From Epiperipatus broadwayi (taxonomy: Eukaryota; Onychophora; Udeonychophora; Euonychophora; Peripatidae): 64,000 nucleotides of DNA. The stretch covers positions 34,237,974 to 34,301,973 of the forward strand of contig JAQFVV010000002.1 of NCBI GenBank assembly GCA_028023455.1. Reading direction: 5' to 3'. The notes under the pieces were generated by a model. The model did no database searches and was not told the DNA's origin. It was given only the letters and a program-made list of their open reading frames with translations. How positions within the stretch are numbered: the first letter of the stretch is position 1; the number at the start of each line of letters is the position of its first letter. A program made the translations under genes and the position numbers. This document shows, one piece after another, positions 11,970-21,840 of the stretch.

Positions 11970-12900
11970 AAAATTGTTAAAATAATGACTATTGTCTCTT
12001 AAATAGTTTTATTACATATATTTAATTTTAATAAGCAATTTATTAAATTAATAATCATAACAAATAGCCAGATTTATAAATAGTAAGGCAGAAAATTGAA
12101 TGTTGGATTTTTTATGATTATATACAATTGTTGTACTTAATTCTACGCGTTAAATTAATTTTATTTAAATGAACCAAAACTTTTCCAAAGATAGAGTAAA
12201 CTAAGACGTTTCGGATTATGACGTCTAGACATGAAACTAATGGTTGTCATCTTTTCAAAAAGCCTTTTTGTTTATTTTTTAATTTATAAATCTTTTTTTA
12301 ACTTGAATAAATTAGCAATAAATATAAACTTTTAAAATGTATACATAAAAAAGGGGAGGGGGCGGATAATGTTGCAATATTGGGTAATGTAGACAAAATC
12401 CACAATCTTTTACATTTTAATTCTTCTTTTCCGAGTCTACCAACATGCAAACTTTTCAAATTTTATATCTCATCCATTTATAAGTCATTGCCTACTGAAT
12501 ATTCTTGCACGCACACATGTCCTCGAATCTATATTTATAAACACTATTAAATATAAAAACCATTGATTCATGAGTTTTAAAAAAACGCAAAACATTCTTT
12601 TAACTATTTTAAAAAAATAAAATTAGATAATAAATGTATACAGTTTATAAATTCAATATCATCTTAGTACTAGTTTAAAACTACAACATAATGTTGTAAC
12701 TAGTATGCAAACGGCCACCAACAGTAATTAAGAGGTTTCAGTCTTAATGCTCCATTGATTAATTAAAATTTTTAGACAGAAAATTTAATAAATATTCATT
12801 ATAGCTGAATATTACTTTGTAATCGATAATAAATTCTAGATGTTATTATAAGTTTTGTTAAGGTGTAAAGCAAATTGCTAATTAAATTAATTAATTAATA
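11970..12900. other. AT-rich DNA, no feature recognised
   Basis: Nothing supported. A G-run 'ggggagggggcgg' at about 12352-12364 stands out in composition only. Confidence 0.45.
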
Positions 12901-12901
12901 C

Positions 12902-13000
12902 TTTTTTTTTTTCATATGTCAAAGCGTTGACTGGGAAGCGAACCCGGGCCCGCTGCTTGGAAGGCAGCTATGCTAACCACAAGGCCACCAACGCTTGACA
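12902..13000 (-). mobile_element. tRNA-Gly(TCC)-derived SINE
   Basis: The minus strand holds a nearly complete tRNA-Gly-like cloverleaf at 12924-12994: acceptor GCGTTGG/TCAACGC, anticodon stem CTGC/GCAG around loop CTTCCAA (anticodon TCC) and T-loop TTCGCTT. The T loop has C where A58 is expected and the A box is off consensus (TGGCCTTGTGG). Directly outside the acceptor stem TGTCAA pairs with TTGACA, and a poly-A (12902-12912 as T on plus) follows. The A tail, plus further copies at 26.9, 29.2 and 50.5 kb sharing the TTGACA-ATG tail, argue for a SINE and not a functional tRNA gene. Confidence 0.75.
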
Positions 13001-13407
13001 ATTAATTAGCACTTTATTAACAAATACTTATAAATATTCTTTACTATTCTTCTTTCCAAAATGGTCTATTATTTTAATAACATAAACACCTTGTATAATT
13101 TGTTCTTTTTAAATGCTGGTTTATTCTATAAATTATTTGTTGTGGTGGTTTTTTTACATTCTTATGTTTCATTTTCAAGAATTATTCCTCTAAATATATA
13201 TATATGAAATGCGGTATATAATATCTAAGATACGTTTGTGATAATTTATAAATAACATCAATATAATAAAATGTCTTCTTTATTCAATCCATTTTTATCT
13301 TTATTTAAAGATTTTAAAAAAAATTAATGAGATATGTTATATATAAAAAAAATTATTATGTTTATGTGATTATTTATAAATTATTTTAACATATATCTAA
13401 TATAATT
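13001..13407. other. AT-rich DNA, no feature recognised
   Basis: Low-complexity AT-rich sequence only. Confidence 0.4.
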
Positions 13408-13640
13408 GTATAAAGCAGGGGTGGGCAATTGTTTTGGCTCAGGGACCGCATAGGTTGGTGGAAGGCCACATCGGGGGCCACTTTGTGGAAGCGAAGGTTA
13501 ACGGAGGGCCGCATCTTTTTTTCATGACACAATAAACACACTGCTTTATTCCCTGTATTACCAAAGAAATATTTGTTTGTCCATTCTTCATTAAACACAT
13601 GACATTCATTACCAATTTTACATTTTTTTGGAGCATTCAT
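13386..13640 (-). pseudogene. hAT transposase N-terminal remnant
   Basis: From ATG at 13638-13640 the frame reads MNAPKKCKIGNECHVF, then NEEWTNKYFF, then NKAVCLLCHEKK. This resembles the start of BED-finger-type hAT transposases and the domesticated GTF2IRD2/ZBED5-like proteins, where a CxxC pair begins the zinc finger. After CHEKK the frame runs into terminal sequence of the transposon, giving an unrelated tail and a stop just beyond the left end. The rest of the finger, the DDE residues and the hATC dimerisation domain are absent. An upstream in-frame Met (13727) exists, but homology begins at MNAP. Confidence 0.65.
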
Positions 13641-13919
13641 GGTTTGACAAAAGTTGGAAATATATATATTTGCTAATGCAAAGACAAAATTGAAATTAAT
13701 CAGATCAACTGGAAAAGCACTGCACATCGTATCTACACTGCGTATGTATATTCATGTGGCCATTCTAGTGGAAAATATGAGGTGAATATTCGGTCATGCA
13801 ACAGGAAGGAAATCTCTGTCCAAGGTGGATTTTTCTGATTGTCTTGGAGGGCCGCATAAAAACTCTTAGCAGGCCGCATGTGGCCCTCGGGCCGCTATTT
13901 GCCCACCCCTGGTATAAAG
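13408..13919 (-). mobile_element. Non-autonomous hAT transposon with 8-bp TSD
   Basis: Target-site duplication gtataaag at 13408-13415 and 13912-13919. The element proper is 13416-13911 (496 bp). Its ends are inverted: caggggtgggcaa at the left and ttgcccacccctg at the right, a typical hAT terminus. Subterminal 'gggccgcat'-like motifs occur on both sides. On the minus strand a remnant of the transposase N-terminus remains (see 13386-13640); the catalytic region is deleted. The perfect duplication and good TIRs suggest a fairly recent insertion. Confidence 0.9.
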
Positions 13920-13962
13920 TATTATATACATATTATAGGAATAATTCTTTAAAATGTCATAA

Positions 13963-14111
13963 AAATGATTTGGTACTCATTTCGTAAGCACTTCTGCCAT
14001 TTTGATTTCTAATGGGGAAGACAAGTGATCAGAATAATTGGAACACTATTGGAGGCCCCCTTAGAAACCAAAATGGCAGACAGCATGTATTAAATGAGTA
14101 CCAATAATTTA
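13963..14111. repeat. Small fold-back (MITE-like) repeat
   Basis: Arms of about 50 bp: 'tggtactcattt', 'tctgccattttg' and 'tttctaa' on the left, with complements at 14061-14111. The loop is about 50 bp. No target duplication can be fixed. The hAT element ends 44 bp to the left but the sequences are unrelated. Confidence 0.65.
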
Positions 14112-15078
14112 AATATAGGAGATTATAATATATTAAGCATAATTTGATAAAAAGCAAATGATTCATAAAACACGAATTAAAAGAATTTCTAAAAGCAAAC
14201 GACTATAATACAAAAAAATATTATTTAATAATGTTATCTGAGGTATTAAATTATAATCTAGAAAAAATATATAGATTTAAAAAACAAGCACTTATAAAAA
14301 GCTTAATTTGCTCACAAAAATCAGAGAGAATAATTAAATTGAATTCTAAAAATCTGCAGATTTTTAATCCTATAATGATTTAACAATCCATGGAACTGGA
14401 AATTAAAAAAACAAAGTTTAAAAAAAAAAAAGGAATGATGGAGAATTAGAAAACACCAGGAAGTAGGTACTTCTGGTATTGAAAATTAACCCCATAGATG
14501 ATATTTTTGTAAATCATTCTGAGGAATACCAGAGCATGAAACCATGATCAGACGTTGGGGGGGGTCCTGACAGAGATATTTTAAATGCTTTCTCTAGCTA
14601 AGCGTTTATCACAAAGCTTGTTGAAGAATTGGCAATCCTCATTGTTTATAACTTAAAAGCTTAAGAGAATAGGGTCATGTGATCTATGACTCTTATTTTG
14701 ACTATTCTGATCTTTTTTTTATTTTATATAATCGGGTTTTATCTTAATAAAGAATTGATATAAGTAATTATGTAGAATTGTATTTATTTTATTATATAGA
14801 CACATATTAAAGCTAGAACACAATTTATTTATTTTGTTTAAATATGTTGCCTATTGGGGAACTCTAAAAAAACTTATCATTTATGAAATATTCATTTGCT
14901 GAATGTAGCCATTTAGTGTAGCTGAAAAAATGAAATGTTTGGTGAACCAAAGGAATAAATGGCAAACAAATGGGGGGGGGGGTAATTTATGTAGAAGCTT
15001 TCATAACACCAATATGGAAAAAATGTTATTGCAGACTTATTACAAAAACTAAATCAGATTAATTTATAGAAAGTATAA
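14112..15078. other. AT-rich DNA, no feature recognised
   Basis: Short G-runs at 14559-14566 and 14973-14982 are the only compositional oddities. Confidence 0.4.
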
Positions 15079-15496
15079 GGGATTTGAACTAGATTTTCAA
15101 GCATCCTTCAACTATCCACACTATCTCATACAACTGATACACACGACCACACAAATGTAGAAAAGATAAATAATCAATATACGTATTCCGTGCTAAACCA
15201 GCACTCATCAGTTGGTCCAGATTATCATCTCCCACACATATATATAATCAGCATCCAGTTTATATTAAGATAGCAAATCTTCATACTTTAATGGACAGGC
15301 TTCAATCTACTTCAACCTCCAACTTTTCAGCCATCCATATCATTGAAAATCTGATGATGAAAACTCAAATCCCATGCAGATGCTAATATTATTGCCATGC
15401 ATATGTTGACCTGAAGTCACTCTGACCCCTCATGTATCAGTTGTATGAGATAGTGTGGATAGTTGAAGAGTGCTTGAAAATCTGAGTTCAAATCCC
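15079..15496. mobile_element. HH-B fold-back element with hammerhead
   Basis: Terminal inverted repeats of about 62 bp at 15079-15140 and 15434-15496 ('gggatttgaact', 'ttcaactatccacac', 'tctcatacaactgatac'). The body holds a hammerhead core on the minus strand at 15165-15230 and 'caggcttcaatct' and 'gaaaatctgatgatg' segments shared with the copy at 40.5 kb. The right arm contains a B-box-like 'gagttcaaatccc', which may point to a tRNA-like end, but this is weak. Confidence 0.75.
15165..15230 (-). ncRNA. Hammerhead ribozyme, damaged (HH-B)
   Basis: Minus strand: CUGAUGA (15205-15211), perfect helix II GUGCU-GGUUU-AGCAC, then GGA in place of GAA (A13 to G). Helix III is the palindrome AUACGUAU followed by A; helix I begins CCAA/UUGA. 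The changed A13 and the mismatch in helix I predict loss of activity in this copy. Confidence 0.6.
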
Positions 15497-16264
15497 CTAT
15501 ATTTACAATTAAGCTCCCAGGTTTGTGAAGAGTGCCTGGTTTTCAAATATATATTAATTTATAGAAAGAACAAACGATAAGTAAATTGCAAACCTATATA
15601 TCATTGAATAGCTCAAGTTTATGTCTTTAAATTTAGTATTTTTAATGGCTAACACAGATGTAAATTAATTATTAAATGGGATCATAGTTACATATTTGAA
15701 GTTAAATCTACAGCCAATGTGTATTGATTGATGTGAACAACCAATCAGATCAGTTTTGGAGCCTAAATGAAAATGATAGCAATCTTGTCCAAGCTAGCAT
15801 TAATCGAAAGGAGTCCTCATAATGTCAGTTAGTGAAAAATACATTTCATTCATGTAGAGAAAATTTGTCTTGTAAATAAAATAGATAATGGCAAGACTAA
15901 AGTCAGCACTCTATTTTGCTGTCCACATTATTGAGGTCCCAAATAGGGTTTGCAAACTGTGTATTGCTAAAAATATGTCAAATATAAAGTCATTATCAAA
16001 TTAAATAAATATTTCCATGCACACTCTTCATAATATGTTATCCCAGATTAATTTCAAAAATAGACATAACAAAAAAAGATGAGTGAATCAGAGAATGTGA
16101 TGAAACTCTCTTTGGTTTTATCAAGGTTTAGTTATATGGGAAATATTTGAAAGAGGTCATTCTTAAAAAAAATCCTGCTGAAGGAGAAAACATTGCTCCC
16201 TAAGGAAGTTCATTTGTCAGTGGGAAATGATTAGTTTATGGGTTTAATCTCTTGTTAAATGTAA
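15497..16264. other. AT-rich DNA, no feature recognised
   Basis: No gene or repeat recognised. Confidence 0.4.
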
Positions 16265-16725
16265 TTAGATAACAATTTTCAAACTAATAACCTGTGTGCT
16301 ATTACTAACAGCTAAATGTATTTGGAATATTTAACTAAAGTTAAACTTTTCTAAAAGACATTTCAATACTCATATTAGATGGTGGAAATCTTCCAATAGA
16401 TAAATGCAACTAAAATACTATCATCGCAAACCTTCAGGAAAACAATAATCAGACGTACATAAAAAATATTATTTTTCACATAAAAAATATTATTTTTCTT
16501 ATTATAACAAAACAATGAAAATTTTTATCGCATAAGACTTGTTTCAAATCAAGATCCCCCTTTTGGAATGTTCTACCAAGAATCTACAATTAAAGAATTA
16601 TGGTATAAAAATTATAATTCTTATGATGTTCTAAATATGTTTTCCTGAAGGTTTGTGATGATGGTGTTTTAGTTGCATTCATATGTTGGACTATTTCCAT
16701 TGTCTAATATGAGTATAGAAAAGAT
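16265..16725. mobile_element. HH-F SINE tails, tail-to-tail pair
   Basis: A plus-strand HH-F 3' half (16265-16445, 'gtgctattactaacagct' to 'accttcaggaaaaca') faces a minus-strand tail at 16630-16725. They are separated by about 185 bp with a 20-bp direct repeat unit ('acataaaaaatattattttt', 16458-16497). Unlike the dimers at 1.6 and 32 kb, the tails face each other, so two insertions are more likely than one dimer. Confidence 0.6.
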
Positions 16726-16884
16726 TTTAAAAAGATATAAAATAGGATGGTAAATATGTTAAAGATATATGAATTGAAAAGTTTAGGAAATATTTTTAAA
16801 AAAATTTAAAAGTTTGATATGAATTTAATAATTTTATATAAAATAATGTATTTTAATGGTTATATTTTTATGTGTGTTTAAATT

Positions 16885-16930
16885 TTGTAGATCTGATGAA
16901 GACTGCATGGTACAGTCGAAACTGTAATCA
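16885..16930 (+). ncRNA. Hammerhead ribozyme candidate (HH-D)
   Basis: CUGAUGA at 16893-16899, one A, helix II GACUG-CAUGGUA-CAGUC (5 bp), then GAAAC. The minimal helix III AC-U-GU is followed by A. Only a short proximal helix I (GAU/AUC) is visible. A T-run and 'gctgaaaagtg' follow, as in the HH-D copies near 26.8 kb. Confidence 0.55.
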
Positions 16931-16984
16931 ATAATAAAAGTTTTTTTTTTGCTGAAAAGTGAAAGCGTGTAAGATTTTTGAAAT

Positions 16985-17235
16985 TCAATATTATATGAGT
17001 ATTGAATGTCTTTAGAAAAAATTAACTTTATTTAAATATTGCAAATACATTCAACTGTTAGTAATAGCACACAGGTTAGTATATGCACAAAGTTTCAAGA
17101 AGTATTATTCTTCTCTCTTCTTCAGGAGTTGCTAGCCTGAACCAGTGATAGTATTAGCATGGTAAATGAATGTGGACCCTTAGGATTCTCGAATATTGAA
17201 TTTTAAGGTAATGCTCTAACCAACAGCTATCCTGC
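16985..17235 (-). mobile_element. HH-F SINE with tRNA-like head
   Basis: On the minus strand from about 17235: A-box-like 'ttggttagagc', 'attcaatattcgagaatcc', a degraded B-box region (gggtccacattc), 'ctaatactatcactggt', the hammerhead-like motif at 17085-17130, 'ttgtgcatatactaacctg', 'ttactaacagttgaatg' and the tail 'gacattcaatactcatat'. Length is about 250 bp; the extreme 3' tail is missing. The frame at 17154-17411 is incidental. Confidence 0.7.
17085..17130 (-). ncRNA. Hammerhead-like motif in HH-F SINE
   Basis: Minus strand: CUGAAGA (17119-17125), one extra A, helix II built from GAGAG/CUUCUU with two wobble pairs around a long AU-rich loop, then an intact GAA. Helix III is not convincing (ACUUU) and helix I relies on CAAC pairing with a mutated GUUG. 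The core is complete but activity is doubtful. Confidence 0.45.
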
Positions 17236-18060
17236 CAAAGGTGACAGTCGGAAGAAATTTCATATACTTGTCTATGAGGTTCCTCCTGATTTCTCCACTT
17301 TTTTCTAAGAGCAAAGTTGATTAGTGGTTTCCATACCTTATGTATAGTCACACTAGGTTGGCTTATGGGATTTTTTGCCATTGTCATGTGACCAACTTCT
17401 TTTCCGGGCACAATAATAAAGTCAGATTACTTTCATCTTACTAGATGCATCTGGGGTCTTAACAGATTCAGGGCAACCCATGAATGTTGCAGTTATCTGT
17501 TCCTTAAATGGAATTTATCAGTGACTGATTTATTTAATTGTCACAATCTATGAACAACATAGTTAATGAATACTGAACCTATGATCATAATGGCAGAATT
17601 AAAGGACCTAATAAAACCACTGATCAGTCTATTTCCTGGTTGAAATCTCTATAATTTCCTTTACGATATTTTATTAATAGTTATGCTATCAAAAAAGTCC
17701 ATGAGCTAAATAATAATGGAAAGTTTAATATTTTGTGGATAAATAATTATTAATGGAAATATTCAACCAATGTTGATTCAACTTCCACTTGGCTCCTATT
17801 TAAATTAACTGACTTTTTTATAACAATAAAAAATATATTTTTGAATGTTATTAACTAAAAACATGCAATAATAACCATAAACATACAGATTATTATAACA
17901 AATAAAAATGCAATTATTCTAAAAAAAAAACTGGGATTTAATAATGTCATGATAAAAATAGTGGAGATTTAAATTGTGAAGAAACGACCAAGTGTTAGTT
18001 ATAATAGAAGATTAAAGGAAATGGTTGCATTTTACATTTTGCAGAAAAAATTGCACAACC
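17236..18060. other. Mostly AT-rich DNA, no feature recognised
   Basis: 17236-17650 is less AT-rich than its surroundings but shows no recognisable coding or repeat sequence. The rest is AT-rich. Confidence 0.4.
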
Positions 18061-18108
18061 ATTTAGACTAATGTGATGTGATGTACTGTGACTTCTCTTT
18101 AAATGGAG

Positions 18109-19407
18109 TCAAGAATCTCTCAGCAGGTGCCCAGAGAAACCTGTTAGCCACTTTACCTTCCTTTTCCATTGTCCACCCAAAGTTTTCCCATAATATGCTC
18201 CATCCCATTTCCACAACATAATCTTTGTCAACTCCATGACCTTCATATCTAAATCCCCCTTATTTTTTTCCAAACCTAGCATAAAAACCAATAACTCACT
18301 TTCTGTATAATCACTTTGTTCATATTTAACCTTCCATGACTTCATTATTTGTACCCTTTCTGCTTCCAAACATTTACATTGAAGTAACAAATGCCTAATA
18401 TTTTCTATGCCTTCCTTACACAACTTGCAGACTAAATCACCCATATTTTTCCATTTATGTGTATATTCCCTTGTTGCTAAAGATCCCATTCGAGCCTTAA
18501 ACAATAAACTACTTTCTTTACTATTATCATAAATTAACTCACACCCAATGTTCCATTTACTTCTATATATATTTAAACTCGTTTTACTCTCCATACTAGT
18601 TCTCCATCTCTCCAACTCCCTATTCTTTATTAGTGCATCTATTCTTCTATTCCACTCCTTCCCACTATAACACTCAACAATCCTCCTAACACAATCATCC
18701 CATCTTTTGTACAAGTATACTGACATAACTTCTTTATCCAAATCTTCTGCATACCGCATTACCTTTCTCACCCATCTTGCTGCCTGCCCTTTACTTGTAA
18801 CCCAATTAAATACTATTTTGGCTATTCTTTTATTATCCATAAACTGCAATCTACTGAACATTTTCAATTTGCTTTTTGCATCCCTCATATAAAAACTTGA
18901 CCATCCCCTTTCTCCTTGAATTGCCTCTTTTGTTGTCCACACCTCAGCATCTAATGCATGTCTTCCTACTTCCCTTTGTACTTTTTCTAAGCAATCTAAT
19001 ACCCCTTTACTAACACATAATGCATCATTGCCATATGTTAATCCTGCTACTGCCACTCCCTTCCATACAATTCTAGCTACATCATATTTATTATATGAAA
19101 ACACTGTTAATTTCTTTATCAATCCCTTTCTTTTCTTTGCTTCATTCATCAATTTTTTCTCCCATTCATCCAAGCAATTTTTCTTATTACTCAAGATGAT
19201 TCCCAAATAACTATATCCGTGCACCACACTTAACTTTATATCCCCCAATAAAAAATCTTTGTCTTCTCTTTCCCCAGTATTCACCATCATTATATTTGAT
19301 TTTTCTTCACTAAATTTAATCCCCATATCTTTACCCACCCTTGCGCATGTCCTCAGCATAACTTCCATGTCTTCTCTTCTTTCTGCACACAAAAAGACAT
19401 CATCCAC
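18109..19407 (-). CDS. LINE reverse transcriptase, C-terminal 432 codons
   Basis: An uninterrupted frame of 432 residues. It begins inside the reverse transcriptase at motif C: upstream bases give FVDD (the last residues MDD open this frame) where active LINEs have F/YADD, so an Ala-to-Val change sits beside the two catalytic Asp. Motif D-like 'MGIKFSEEKSNIMM' is at residues 28-41 and the motif E-like 'GYSYLGI' at 64-70. Residues 327-344 form C-x2-C-x8-H-x4-C (CKLCKEG...HLLLQC), a zinc motif found after the thumb in several LINE clades. The true protein would start far upstream; the Met here is internal. The clade is not assigned. Confidence 0.8.
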   Translation of the reverse strand: MDDVFLCAERREDMEVMLRTCARVGKDMGIKFSEEKSNIMMVNTGEREDKDFLLGDIKLSVVHGYSYLGIILSNKKNCLDEWEKKLMNEAKKRKGLIKKLTVFSYNKYDVARIVWKGVAVAGLTYGNDALCVSKGVLDCLEKVQREVGRHALDAEVWTTKEAIQGERGWSSFYMRDAKSKLKMFSRLQFMDNKRIAKIVFNWVTSKGQAARWVRKVMRYAEDLDKEVMSVYLYKRWDDCVRRIVECYSGKEWNRRIDALIKNRELERWRTSMESKTSLNIYRSKWNIGCELIYDNSKESSLLFKARMGSLATREYTHKWKNMGDLVCKLCKEGIENIRHLLLQCKCLEAERVQIMKSWKVKYEQSDYTESELLVFMLGLEKNKGDLDMKVMELTKIMLWKWDGAYYGKTLGGQWKRKVKWLTGFSGHLLRDS

Positions 19408-20015
19408 AAAAAAAGACCCGACAATGTATATACTCTCTTGCCACCTGTTAACGGTATCTCTATCCCTCTTCCTAGACCTTCTATTGCTCTCTCCATTTCA
19501 CTCAAATACAACACAAACAAAATAGATGACATAGGGCATCCTTGCCTCAGTCCCACCCCATTTTTAACTTTAACTGATTCTATATCCCCTAATTGATATG
19601 TATAGTAATTATTTTCATATAATTTTTAATAACACCCACTAAAGCTTCATTCATTCTCAGATTTGCTAAACTTATCCATAATCTATTTCTATTCACTCTA
19701 TCATATGCCTTCTCTATATCTATAAAACTCATATATAACTGCCTACCTGAATTTACACTCATATCTATAAGTTGTGTAACTACAAATAAACTATCTCCTA
19801 TATGCCTATCTGACCTAAAACCTCCTTGCATTTCCCCCACTACATTATTTTCTTCCATTCATTTTGCAACTCTTCCAGCCACCATATATGAAAAAACTTT
19901 ATATAAAACTGATGTTACTGCTATTGGTCTATAATTATTTAACTTTCTATGATCCTTACCTTTTCCTTTAAATAATAATCTTAAACTAAATAAGTCAATT
20001 CCACAAAGCTCCCCC
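19380..20015 (-). pseudogene. LINE reverse transcriptase, N-terminal part, broken
   Basis: Reading on the minus strand from about 20000: LFKGKGKDHRKLNNYRPI, then VTSVLYKVF, a TGA in place of Trp in 'AK-W-MEE', then QGGFRSDRHIGDS (motif 2), FIDIEKAYDRV with the first catalytic Asp (motif A), a frameshift near 19600, and GLRQGCPMSS (motif B). A further frameshift near 19420 leads to the 432-codon frame. At least one stop and two shifts make it non-functional. Confidence 0.8.
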
Positions 20016-20054
20016 TATAATTTTCATTTTTTTTTACCTTTTACATAAATCCTT

Positions 20055-20875
20055 TACTTTAAACAATTACAAGAGCATTTACCTGTGATCTTTGTGCAAG
20101 AATTAGAGCAAACAATTCCATGTCCGGTTAATATATGAATAATATCTTCCTACCCACTTGCAAGACTCCTGTGATCTTTATGCAGGAATTAAAGCAAACA
20201 AATCCCATGTCCGGTTAATATATGGATATTATCTTCCTACCCCATTTGCAAGACTCCTATGATCTCTGTGCAGGAATTAAAGCAAACAATTCCATGTCTA
20301 GTTAATATATGGATGATATTATCTTTCTATCCAATTTCAAAACTCCTATGATCTTTATAGAGAAATTTGAACAAACAATATGTGGGTGATATTATCTTTC
20401 TACCCACTTTTAAGACTCCTGTGATCTTTGTGCATGAATTACAGAAAACAATTTTATGTCTGGCTAATATATGGATGATATTATTTTTCTATCCACTTTC
20501 AAGACTCCTGTGAGTTTTGTGTAGGAATTAGAGCAAACAACCATGTCTGGTTAATATATGGATATTATCTTCCTATCCATATGGATATTATCTTCCTACC
20601 CGCTTTCAAGACTCCTGTGATCTTTGTACAGGAATTAAAACAAACAATTACATGTCTGACTAACATATGGATGATATCTCCCCACTCACTTGCAAGACTC
20701 CTGTAATCTTTGTGTAGGAATTAGAGCAAACAACCATGTCTGGCTAATATATCAATATTATCTTCCTACCACTTGCAAGGCTCCTATAATTTTTGTACAG
20801 GAATTAGAACAAACAATTCCATGTTTGGCTAATATATGGATAATATTATCTTCCTACCCACTTTTTCATGTCTTC
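20055..20875 (+). repeat. Tandem repeat, nine units of about 90 bp
   Basis: Units contain 'gactcctgtgatctttgtg', 'caggaatta', 'agcaaacaattccatgtc', 'taatatatggat' and 'tatcttcctacccac'. The 'gatcttt-tg' motif recurs near 20088, 20171, 20257, 20350, 20422, 20513, 20618, 20705 and 20789. Spacing varies from about 70 to 105 bp owing to small internal deletions and one short duplication ('atggatattatcttccta' near 20560-20600). It abuts the 5' end of the LINE. A 62-codon frame at 20690-20878 is repeat-derived. Confidence 0.85.
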
Positions 20876-20879
20876 TAGA

Positions 20880-21589
20880 TCTAAAATTATTCTCATCCAG
20901 TTTTTTTTTCATTAAAATTTATTCCAATAAAATTAATGGTATTGCTATTTATACTAGTTGAGTAATATTAACTCCATCTATTGGTATTTTTCCTCCTTTC
21001 ATAAAATTTCCATATTTTCCCTCAAAACATATGTTTTAGTCCCCAACAGATCCTTTTAATAGTCATTGAACTGTTGTTTATTTATCTTGTATATACCTTT
21101 TCATATATACAAAAACAATCCTTTTCTATATGTATTACATAACTATTATTTATTTTCCTATAAAATTTGCTCACAGGTTGTACTCCCTCTGCTAAATGCT
21201 CTTGCAGGGAGAAAAAATTTCTGATAATTTCACTATGTTGGCTTACAAAAAATTTCAGTATTTATTGGTCTAGGATTCCACTTGTTATTAGGATTTTTCT
21301 CTCAGAAAGCATTTAATTTCTTAAATAATAAAATCTTGGTCCAGTACTGGACCATATATTTCAGTGCCACCAGCAGATTAACTTCAAACCCCACCTTCTA
21401 TTTCCTTTCTAATTGCACTTTTTTTCAAAATAAAAGAAATACAAAATTTCTTATTTTCTCTTTCTATTGAAAAATATGTTTAAACTTCCATATCTGATAC
21501 TAACAGTATTTCTTAAGACATGCTCAGGAAATAACAATAGAGATTTAATATAAAATTTCAAATATCAGAGCCAAAATTCTTCATAAAGT
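20880..21589. other. AT-rich DNA, no feature recognised
   Basis: Nothing supported. Short Phe/Ser/Thr-rich frames are not gene-like. Confidence 0.4.
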
Positions 21590-21840
21590 ACTTCCACCCA
21601 GGAAAATAGGGTAATCAGTGAGTGTAAAAAGGTGTGTGCATATAATCCCCGTCCAATGCCTACAAATCCAATATCCCCAGACTAGTTTATAGCTTTTGGC
21701 TTTCATCAGTGAAAAGCCTCAGATCTAAGAGCACTGTACCTAGGTCTTAGGTTCTAAGGCATACATTGATTACTCTGGCTTGCACTTGGTGGAACTATTA
21801 TATGGATAGCATAGGCAATGTTGATTATGTGATGTTTAAT
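21590..21840 (-). mobile_element. HH-A element with hammerhead core
   Basis: The right end reads 'gcttgcacttggtgg' and 'tatggatagcataggcaa', then the preamble complement 'tgattatgtgatgttta'. The left end is a diverged inverted tail (aatcagtgagtgtaaaaagg). The ribozyme segment is on the minus strand at 21664-21728. Confidence 0.65.
21664..21728 (-). ncRNA. Hammerhead ribozyme candidate (HH-A)
   Basis: Minus strand: CUGAUGA at 21703-21709, A, a weak helix II (AGCC...AGCU), then a UAAAC in place of GAAAC, followed by ACUAGUC with a GUC triplet and UGGGGAUAUUGGAU. Helix I keeps the distal pairing. G12 is lost (U), so this copy is probably inactive. Confidence 0.5.

Larger units (their letters stand above)
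18060..20020 (-). mobile_element. Non-LTR retrotransposon (LINE-1), 5'-truncated
   Basis: A minus-strand LINE with a reverse transcriptase, a long C-terminal domain and a Cys-His motif. The 3' end is near 18064, where the minus strand has repeats of 'catcac', a simple tail. The 5' end is cut within the start of the reverse transcriptase domain at about 20020, so the endonuclease and ORF1 are missing. A second, more decayed copy lies at 32637-34060 in the same orientation. Beyond 20055 the sequence changes to a tandem repeat. Confidence 0.85.

Noticed and set aside
12924-12994. Functional tRNA-Gly gene
   Set aside because: The cloverleaf is good, but the A tail, altered A and B boxes and multiple copies with the same flank and tail show a SINE.
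15350-15365. CTGATGATGAAAA in HH-B (also near 40815)
   Set aside because: It contains CUGAUGA, but no helix II hairpin or GAA in register follows, so it is not a hammerhead.
20055-20875. CRISPR array
   Set aside because: Units are directly repeated along their full length without unique spacers, and the DNA is eukaryotic.
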